DNA of 7,159 nucleotides from the NCBI GenBank assembly GCA_018830925.1, contig JAHJRK010000500.1, forward strand, positions 1-7,159. Direction: 5' to 3'. Both the position numbers and the translations under genes were made by a program. Source of the stretch: Pseudomonadota bacterium (GTDB lineage Bacteria; Desulfobacterota; Desulfobacteria; Desulfobacterales; RPRI01). The notes beneath the pieces are model-generated. The model did not search any database, had not been told where the DNA came from, and saw nothing but the letters and a program-made list of their open reading frames with translations. This document shows positions 1 through 5,179 of this stretch, in pieces (within the stretch, counting starts at the first letter, position 1; every line of letters starts with the position of its first letter).

Positions 1-27
1 CATAATATTGATAGCGATAAAAAGGCT

Positions 28-34
28 AAGGGGG
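28..34 (+). promoter_or_regulatory. Ribosome binding site candidate for rpsA
   Basis: AAGGGGG lies 12 bases before ATG 47. It is the only purine-rich Shine-Dalgarno-like block upstream, and it argues against the in-frame TTG at 8 as the start. The spacing is longer than the usual 5-9 bases, so initiation may depend partly on other features. Confidence 0.55.
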
Positions 35-46
35 TACTTTCTTTTC

Positions 47-1876
47 ATGGAAAATCTGGTTAACGGCATTAATAATGAAAATCCAAAACAACAAGGTTTG
101 TCGGATGCGGGAGCAGCTGATGATGACAAGCCGCAGGATGTATTGTCAAAACCTGATGCATCGGATGAAAAATCATCTGAAGATGCAAAGGGCCATGACG
201 ACAGCATGGAAAAACTGATGGACATGTACGATGAAAGCTTTAAACGCTTTCAGGAGGGTGAAGTTGTCACTGGCAGGATAATTTCTATAGACAAGGATTA
301 TGTTCTGGTTGACATTGGCTATAAATCCGAAGGACAGATAAGAATTCACGAGTTCAGGGATGAAAGCGGCAATATTAACGCCAAGTTCGGAGATACGGTT
401 GAGGTCATGGTGGAATGGTGGGATGATGAAGAGGAGCGTGTCATTCTGTCGAAAGAAAAGGCTGAAAAGGTCAAGGTATGGGACGATATAAAGAAGGCAC
501 ACGATAGTGACGAAACCGTTGAAGGCATAATACTGAGCCGTGTAAAAGGCGGTTTTTCAGTTGATATAGGGGTTCAGGCTTTTCTGCCCGGGTCACAGGC
601 CGATTTGCGCCCGATAAGAAATCTTGATGAGCTTGTAGGCAAGACATTTGTTTTCAAGATATTAAAATACAACCGGAAACGCAGCAATGTTGTACTTTCC
701 CGGAGAGCTATTCTTGAACAGGATCGCGATTCTAAAAGAACGGCCACTCTTTCCTCAATTACTGAAAATAAAGTTGTTGACGGCTTTGTCAAAAACATCA
801 CCGAGTACGGGGTCTTTGTTGATCTTGGAGGTGTTGACGGCCTCCTTCACATCACCGACATCTCATGGGGCAGAGTCAAGCATCCTGCTGAAATGTTTGC
901 TGTCGGAGACAAGATAAAGGTTAAGATACTGAGTATTGATAAGGAGAAGGAGAGGGTATCCCTCGGTATGAAACAGCTTACCGAGGATCCGTGGATAAGG
1001 GCTTCAGAAAGATATCCTATCGGTTCACGGGTTACGGGAAAAGTGGTCAGCCTTACCGACTACGGCGCTTTTGTTGAGCTTGAAGAGGGTATTGAAGGCC
1101 TTATTCATGTTTCAGAAATGTCGTGGACCCGCAAGATTCGCCATCCTTCCAAGGTAGTTTCAGTCGGTGAGACGGTCGAATCGGTTGTTCTTGATATAAA
1201 ACCTGAAAACAGAAGGATTTCCCTTGGCGTAAAGCAGGTTGTTCCAAACCCATGGGATCTGATAAGCGAAAACTATCCGGTTGGAACAACTATTGAAGGA
1301 AAAGTAAAAAATATAACGGATTTCGGAATATTTGTCGGTATAGATGAAGGCATTGACGGTCTTGTTCATATTTCGGATATATCCTGGACGAAGCGCATCA
1401 AGCATCCTTCCGAGCTATATAAAAAGGGGGATATGATACAGGCCATAGTTCTTGCAATCGAGAAAGAAAACGAAAGGTTCTCGCTGGGAATCAAGCAGCT
1501 TCAAAAAGATCCGTGGGAAACAGTCAGTGAGAGATATGTGGTAGGCAAAGAGATAACCGGAACAATAACAAATGTTACGGATTTCGGGATATTTGTAGAA
1601 CTCGAAGAGGGAATAGAGGGGCTTATCCATGTATCTGAAATCAGCAAGGAAAAAATAAAGACCCCTGTTGGAAAGTATAATGTCGGAGAAGTAATAACCG
1701 CAAAAGTTATGAATATAAACAGCGTTGAAAGAAGAATCGGTCTTTCGATAAAACGCCTCCAGATGGATGACGAACAGGGCATACTTAACGAGTATATAAA
1801 CAACATAAAACCTGCAACATCCGCTTTCGGAGAGATTTTGCGGGAGAACCTCCAGGAGAAATTAAACGGGGAATGA
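47..1876 (+). CDS. rpsA: 30S ribosomal protein S1, six S1 domains
   Basis: The product is the mRNA-binding protein of the 30S subunit, which helps capture and unfold mRNA at initiation. The 609 residues contain six S1 (OB-fold) domains at about 71-137, 155-221, 241-310, 326-396, 412-483 and 499-569. The last four are close copies with a period of about 86-87 residues, each with a [DE]YG/DFG-x-FV core and an HISD/HVSE-like strand. Three near-identical linkers of the type 'KQL-x2-DPW' join domains 3-4, 4-5 and 5-6. Before domain 1 lies an acidic, low-complexity extension of about 55 residues, longer than the short leader of E. coli S1. I chose ATG 47 because AAGGGGG at 28-34 precedes it, although the 12-base spacing is long. 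A TTG at 8 in the same frame would put that site inside the gene. ATG 206, at the conserved 'MEKLMDMYDESF', is a less likely alternative. The family assignment is firm; the exact start is less so. Confidence 0.97.
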   Translation: MENLVNGINNENPKQQGLSDAGAADDDKPQDVLSKPDASDEKSSEDAKGHDDSMEKLMDMYDESFKRFQEGEVVTGRIISIDKDYVLVDIGYKSEGQIRIHEFRDESGNINAKFGDTVEVMVEWWDDEEERVILSKEKAEKVKVWDDIKKAHDSDETVEGIILSRVKGGFSVDIGVQAFLPGSQADLRPIRNLDELVGKTFVFKILKYNRKRSNVVLSRRAILEQDRDSKRTATLSSITENKVVDGFVKNITEYGVFVDLGGVDGLLHITDISWGRVKHPAEMFAVGDKIKVKILSIDKEKERVSLGMKQLTEDPWIRASERYPIGSRVTGKVVSLTDYGAFVELEEGIEGLIHVSEMSWTRKIRHPSKVVSVGETVESVVLDIKPENRRISLGVKQVVPNPWDLISENYPVGTTIEGKVKNITDFGIFVGIDEGIDGLVHISDISWTKRIKHPSELYKKGDMIQAIVLAIEKENERFSLGIKQLQKDPWETVSERYVVGKEITGTITNVTDFGIFVELEEGIEGLIHVSEISKEKIKTPVGKYNVGEVITAKVMNINSVERRIGLSIKRLQMDDEQGILNEYINNIKPATSAFGEILRENLQEKLNGE

Positions 1877-1941
1877 TGATTCATTAAAGCTAAAGCAGTA
1901 GAACGGAAGGCTGCTTTAGCTTTAAAAGATGATTCCCGTTT
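1864..1941. repeat. Nested inverted repeat with internal 8-bp direct repeat after rpsA
   Basis: The inner stem is a perfect 15-bp inverted repeat, 1884-1898 with 1911-1925, around a 12-base loop. An exact 8-bp direct repeat, GATGATTC, flanks it at 1875-1882 and 1928-1935. An outer stem pairs 1864-1874 (AAACGGGGAAT) with 1932-1941 (ATTCCCGTTT), leaving one G bulged, and its left arm contains the last codons and part of the stop of rpsA. There is no T-run after either stem, so it is not a typical intrinsic terminator. It could still end or stabilise rpsA mRNA or modulate the downstream sppA. The direct repeats flanking an inverted repeat also look like the footprint of a tiny palindromic insertion. 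The repeats are seen directly; the function is inferred. Confidence 0.8.
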
Positions 1942-1957
1942 CATCCAAATAGAAAAA

Positions 1958-2851
1958 ATGTTTTCACGCAGGCATCCATATCTTTTTTTCATTCTTGTCT
2001 TATCCTCGGTTTTTTTCGCGGCTATTCTTGGGATTTCTACACTCATATTTCTTGGTACCAGGGATTCCAATTTTAATATCGGAGATAAGGTTGCAGTTGT
2101 TGAGATATCCGGCGTGATTACCAATGCCAAGGATATTGTCCAGGATATCAAGGAGTTTCGGGAGGATGATTCAGTAAAGGCTATTGTTTTAAGGATAGAT
2201 TCGCCCGGAGGAGTTGTTGGGCCTTCCCAGGAGATTTTCAGAGAAGTCAGAAAGACAGTCGGAGTAAAGAAGATCATTACCTCCATGGGTTCGGTTGCAG
2301 CTTCCGGAGGGTATTATATAGCAGCCGGCACGGACGGCATCATGGCCAGTCCCGGAACGATAACGGGCAGTATAGGCGTTATAATCGGTTTTACAAATTT
2401 TGAGGAGATTTTACGAAAGATCGGGCTCTATCCTGTTGTTGTAAAAAGCGGGGAATACAAGGATATGGGATCACCTGTCCGGAAAATGACCGAAAAAGAA
2501 AAGAAGGTGCTCCAGTATTTTGTTGACCAGACTCATCGTCAGTTTGTGGATGCAGTCTCTGAAGGACGCAGGATGAACAGGGACAAAGTTAAAGCCCTGG
2601 CAGACGGGCGCATATTTACCGGCGAGGAGGCAAAAGCCCGCGGTCTTGTGGACCGTATGGGAAATCTGGAGGATGCCATTGAATGGGCAGGCCGTATGGG
2701 CGGGATAAAAGGAAAAGTATCTGCGATTTATTCGAAAAAAGCTGAAATCTCCTTCCTGGAGTATTTCATGGAAACAGCTATGAAAAAACTTGTTAACAGT
2801 TCCGTGAATCCGGGACTTTATGTCGGCTACATCATGAAACCTTCCATTTGA
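1958..2851 (+). CDS. sppA: Signal peptide peptidase SppA, short (36K) type
   Basis: This is a membrane-anchored serine protease that clears cleaved signal peptides from the membrane. The 297 residues start with a basic stretch (RRH, 4-6) and one hydrophobic segment at about 8-33, giving an N-in signal anchor with the catalytic domain outside the cytoplasm. The S49 peptidase domain follows: 'DSPGG' at 81-85, nucleophile Ser116 in 'SVAASGGYY', and general-base Lys168 in 'SGEYKD'. The Ser-Lys spacing of 52 equals that remembered for Bacillus SppA (Ser147/Lys199). The length fits the single-domain form, not the roughly 600-residue tandem E. coli form. ATG 1958 is the first plausible start; the frame is open back to the TGA at 1877 but has no ATG, GTG or TTG there. 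No clear Shine-Dalgarno precedes it, only an A-rich stretch. It lies 81 bases after rpsA and may share its transcript. Confidence 0.95.
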   Translation: MFSRRHPYLFFILVLSSVFFAAILGISTLIFLGTRDSNFNIGDKVAVVEISGVITNAKDIVQDIKEFREDDSVKAIVLRIDSPGGVVGPSQEIFREVRKTVGVKKIITSMGSVAASGGYYIAAGTDGIMASPGTITGSIGVIIGFTNFEEILRKIGLYPVVVKSGEYKDMGSPVRKMTEKEKKVLQYFVDQTHRQFVDAVSEGRRMNRDKVKALADGRIFTGEEAKARGLVDRMGNLEDAIEWAGRMGGIKGKVSAIYSKKAEISFLEYFMETAMKKLVNSSVNPGLYVGYIMKPSI

Positions 2852-2895
2852 TTAAAGGTCTAGCATAGGCAAATATCTCGCCATCAGGATTTTCT

Positions 2896-3501
2896 CTACA
2901 GAGTCGCAGTATCTCCCAGTCCCTCGCGGATTATTTCGGGGATGTCGTTTATCAGCGATATCACGCTGGACGGCTGTCCAGGAACAGGTCCCCCGTCTAT
3001 TACCATATCGATTCTTGTACTATAGTATTCATTTATTAAAGATGGGTTATCGAAAACGGAGCCGTCAGGCATTGTGGCGCTTGTAGTGATGATGGGATTG
3101 CCGAGTTCTTCCACAAGCGCAAGACAGATTTTATTTTCAGGGACCCTTATCCCTGCTGTTTTTCGGTTTGTCAGCATTATTTTGGGTACGAGTTTTGAGC
3201 CTTCAAGGATAAATGTATATGGCCCCGGCAATAGACGTTTCATGGTCTTATAGGCATAATTCGATACCTTGGCATAGTCGCTGATGTTTTTGAGTCCCGA
3301 ACATATGAAGCTGAAAGGCCTTTTTTTATCCCTTTGTTTCAAAAGATATATTTTTTCTATTGCCTTTTTGTTCATAATATCGCATCCGATCCCGTAATAT
3401 GTGTCCGTCGGATATGCGATAATACCGTCATTTTTCAGAACCTCGACTACTTGCCTTATAAGACGTTTCTGCGGATTATCTGGATTGATTTCAATAATCA
3501 T
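2896..3501 (-). CDS. YciO-like protein of the Sua5/YrdC/TsaC family
   Basis: The 201-residue product is a single YrdC-fold domain. Family members bind ATP and threonine, and the TsaC/Sua5 branch makes threonylcarbamoyl-AMP for the t6A modification of ANN-decoding tRNAs. The N-terminus 'INPDNPQKRLI' (5-15) and the C-terminal 'IIREGLGD' (190-197) closely resemble E. coli YciO as I remember it. 'AYPTDTYYGIGC' (29-40) is the nucleotide-site strand. The KxR part of the catalytic signature is present as K55-Q-R57, followed by P62, but the SxN part reads S141-A-T143. That places it nearer YciO than canonical TsaC and leaves its t6A activity uncertain. There is no Sua5 C-terminal domain. It is convergent with sppA and divergent from guaB, so it is probably a single-gene unit. 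No Shine-Dalgarno is visible before its ATG. Confidence 0.9.
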   Translation of the reverse strand: MIIEINPDNPQKRLIRQVVEVLKNDGIIAYPTDTYYGIGCDIMNKKAIEKIYLLKQRDKKRPFSFICSGLKNISDYAKVSNYAYKTMKRLLPGPYTFILEGSKLVPKIMLTNRKTAGIRVPENKICLALVEELGNPIITTSATMPDGSVFDNPSLINEYYSTRIDMVIDGGPVPGQPSSVISLINDIPEIIREGLGDTATL

Positions 3502-3508
3502 GATTATT

Positions 3509-3538
3509 TTTTTACTATGCCTGCCGCTTCTTTGTCAA
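3509..3538 (-). promoter_or_regulatory. Sigma70-like promoter for the yciO-like gene
   Basis: On the - strand a perfect -35 hexamer TTGACA (3538-3533) is followed by an 18-base spacer and a weaker -10, TAAAAA (3514-3509, 4 of 6 matches). Seven bases separate the -10 from the ATG at 3501-3499, so transcription would start at or next to the first base of the start codon. That implies a leaderless mRNA and agrees with the absence of a ribosome binding site. The -35 is convincing; the -10 is only fair. Confidence 0.5.
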
Positions 3539-3677
3539 GGCAAAGGCAATTTAATCATTGCTAAAGAAAGCCCCTTCTGCTATTCGGGAAAATAATCTTT
3601 TTTGCTGGAAAATGTTTTACGCATTTTTATAAAAAAGATTAATTAAGCAATTAACATGCTGTATATATTAATATTAT

Positions 3678-3682
3678 GGAGG
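3678..3682 (+). promoter_or_regulatory. Ribosome binding site that sets the guaB start
   Basis: GGAGG ends 5 bases before ATG 3688, which is near-ideal spacing. It overlaps the upstream in-frame ATG at 3676, so initiation there would have no ribosome binding site. This moves the protein start four residues downstream of the longest open frame. Confidence 0.85.
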
Positions 3683-3687
3683 TATTC

Positions 3688-5151
3688 ATGGTTAAGGCAG
3701 AACTTGATGATGCATATTCTTTTGACGATGTTTTGCTTATTCCGAACTATTCCGATGTGCTGCCGAAAGATGTTAATACGGTTACGCAACTGACGAAAAA
3801 CCTTTCATTGAATATTCCTATTGTCAGCGCGGCCATGGATACGGTGACCGAGGCGCAGACCGCCATAAGCATGGCAAGAGAAGGCGGAATAGGATTTATC
3901 CACCGCAACATGGGCATTAAAAACCAGGTCACGGAAGTGAATAAGGTAAAAAAATCGGAAAGCGGCATGATTGTGGATCCTGTCACGATTCATCCTGATC
4001 AGAAGGTTCGTGAAGTGCTGAATCTGATGGAGGAATACAGAATTTCAGGAGTGCCGGTAACGAAAGGCGATCAACTCGTTGGAATAGTCACCAACAGGGA
4101 TTTGCGTTTTGAAACAAACCTTGAAAGGAAGGTATCCGATGTAATGACAAAGGATAATCTTGTCACCGTTTCGGAAGGGATTTCACTTGAAAATTCAAAA
4201 ATGCTTTTGCACAAGCACAGAATTGAAAAGCTTCTCGTTGTTGATAAAAAGGGCCGGCTTACAGGAATGATAACAATCAAGGATATTGAAAAAATAAAAA
4301 AATTTCCGAATGCCTGCAAGGACAGGATGGGGAGGCTCCGGGTGGGAGCCGCCGTGGGTGTCGGTCCCGACATGGAAGAACGGGCGGAGAAACTGCTGGG
4401 TGCAGGCGCCGATGTCATTCTGATCGATACTTCCCATGGCCATTCCAAGAATGTTATGGAGGCTGTCAGGATTTTAAAAAGCACCTTCAAGGATATTGAG
4501 CTTATTGCCGGAAATGTTGCAACCGAAAAGGGAGCAGGCGACCTGGTAAAAGCCGGAGTCGATGGAGTAAAGGTCGGAATCGGTCCCGGTTCCATCTGCA
4601 CAACCCGTATTGTAGCAGGCGCGGGAGTGCCGCAGTTGACGGCAATAATGAACTGCAGGAGGGTTGCCGATAAGACCGGTGTTCCTCTTATTGCGGACGG
4701 CGGCATCAAGTTTTCAGGCGACCTGACAAAGGCAATAGGTGCCGGAGCCCATGTGGTAATGATAGGCGGGCTGTTTGCCGGAACGGAGGAGAGCCCCGGC
4801 GAGTCGATATTTTTCCAGGGTCGGAGCTACAAGGTGTACAGGGGAATGGGTTCGCTTGAGGCGATGAAATCGGGAAGCAGGGACAGGTACTACCAGGGCG
4901 ATCAGACCGAGGAAGACAAGCTTGTTCCGGAAGGGATAGTCGGGCGCGTTCCGTACAGAGGTACGCTCTCTGCGAATATTTTACAGCTTGTCGGTGGACT
5001 TAAAGCAGGGATGGGATACGTCGGTTGCCGGACTCTCAAGGAATTGAGGGTAAATGCAAGGTTTGTGAAGATAAGCGCAGCAGGATTACGTGAAAGCCAT
5101 GTTCATGACGTAATAATCACCAAGGAAGCCCCCAACTACCGGCTCGACTGA
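3688..5151 (+). CDS. guaB: Inosine-5'-monophosphate dehydrogenase
   Basis: GuaB oxidises IMP to XMP with NAD+, the committed step of guanine nucleotide synthesis in the cytoplasm. The 487 residues match the usual bacterial length and form a TIM barrel interrupted by two CBS domains, at about 94-147 and 154-206. Active-site elements are all present: 'AMDTVTE' (49-55), the loop 'GIGPGSICTTR' (297-307) with catalytic Cys304, the phosphate-binding 'DGGI' (337-340), 'GMGSLEAM' (386-393), and the mobile flap with the Arg400-Tyr401 dyad in 'RYYQ'. Nothing is truncated or substituted. The CBS pair suggests allosteric control by purine nucleotides, as known for the family. The start is ATG 3688, chosen for its GGAGG. 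dnaE begins 28 bases after the stop with no terminator between them, so the two are probably co-transcribed. guaA, a common neighbour of guaB, is not in the window. Confidence 0.98.
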   Translation: MVKAELDDAYSFDDVLLIPNYSDVLPKDVNTVTQLTKNLSLNIPIVSAAMDTVTEAQTAISMAREGGIGFIHRNMGIKNQVTEVNKVKKSESGMIVDPVTIHPDQKVREVLNLMEEYRISGVPVTKGDQLVGIVTNRDLRFETNLERKVSDVMTKDNLVTVSEGISLENSKMLLHKHRIEKLLVVDKKGRLTGMITIKDIEKIKKFPNACKDRMGRLRVGAAVGVGPDMEERAEKLLGAGADVILIDTSHGHSKNVMEAVRILKSTFKDIELIAGNVATEKGAGDLVKAGVDGVKVGIGPGSICTTRIVAGAGVPQLTAIMNCRRVADKTGVPLIADGGIKFSGDLTKAIGAGAHVVMIGGLFAGTEESPGESIFFQGRSYKVYRGMGSLEAMKSGSRDRYYQGDQTEEDKLVPEGIVGRVPYRGTLSANILQLVGGLKAGMGYVGCRTLKELRVNARFVKISAAGLRESHVHDVIITKEAPNYRLD

Positions 5152-5156
5152 GCTGG

Positions 5157-5179
5157 ATAAGGTCGAATAAGGTCGGATA
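5157..5179 (+). repeat. 10-bp tandem repeat in the guaB-dnaE spacer, carrying the dnaE ribosome binding site
   Basis: ATAAGGTCGA (5157-5166) is followed directly by ATAAGGTCGG (5167-5176), and a partial third copy, ATAATG, merges with the dnaE start codon. Each full copy carries AAGG. The second (5169-5172) lies 7 bases before ATG 5180 and is the likely ribosome binding site; the first (5159-5162) is 17 bases away and too far to serve this start. The array fills nearly all of the 28-base spacer. Confidence 0.75.

Larger units (their letters stand above)
3502..3687. other. AT-rich divergent intergenic region
   Basis: These 186 bases separate the start of the yciO-like gene from the start of guaB. 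Beyond the - strand promoter and the guaB ribosome binding site I see no RNA gene, no coding signature and no recognisable riboswitch. The right half (about 3595-3675) is very AT-rich and must hold the guaB promoter. Candidate -10 boxes such as TATAAA (3628-3633) and TATATT (3664-3669) lack a well-spaced, good -35, so I do not name one. Short AT palindromes here (3639-3654 and 3665-3674) are expected in such composition. Confidence 0.7.

Noticed and set aside
8..46. TTG at 8 as the rpsA start
   Set aside because: The AAGGGGG at 28-34 would fall inside the gene, and the extra 13 residues do not resemble an S1 N-terminus.
1..63. End of an upstream gene, either stopping with TAA at 3-5 or reading through to TAA at 61-63 in another frame
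   Set aside because: The fragment is too short to assign to any family, and neither frame gives recognisable residues.
1501..2286. 261-codon open frame on the - strand across the rpsA-sppA junction
   Set aside because: It is antisense to two clearly coding genes and to the hairpin spacer. Its translation is Ser/Thr/Ile-rich with no recognisable family, as expected for a shadow frame.
2839..2895. Bidirectional terminator between the convergent sppA and yciO-like genes
   Set aside because: The only inverted repeat is a 5-bp ACCTT/AAGGT at 2839-2859 with an 11-base loop and no T-run, which is too weak to call.
3602..3669. guaB promoter candidates (TTTACG at 3616, TATAAA at 3628, TATATT at 3664)
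   Set aside because: No pair combines a good -35, a good -10 and a 16-18 base spacer. Matches to -10 boxes are expected by chance in such AT-rich sequence.
3676..3687. ATG at 3676 as the guaB start
   Set aside because: It overlaps the GGAGG that serves ATG 3688 and has no ribosome binding site of its own.
4071..4709. 212-codon open frame on the - strand within guaB
   Set aside because: It lies wholly antisense to the conserved IMP dehydrogenase core, has low-complexity Ser/Thr/Pro composition and has no ribosome binding site.
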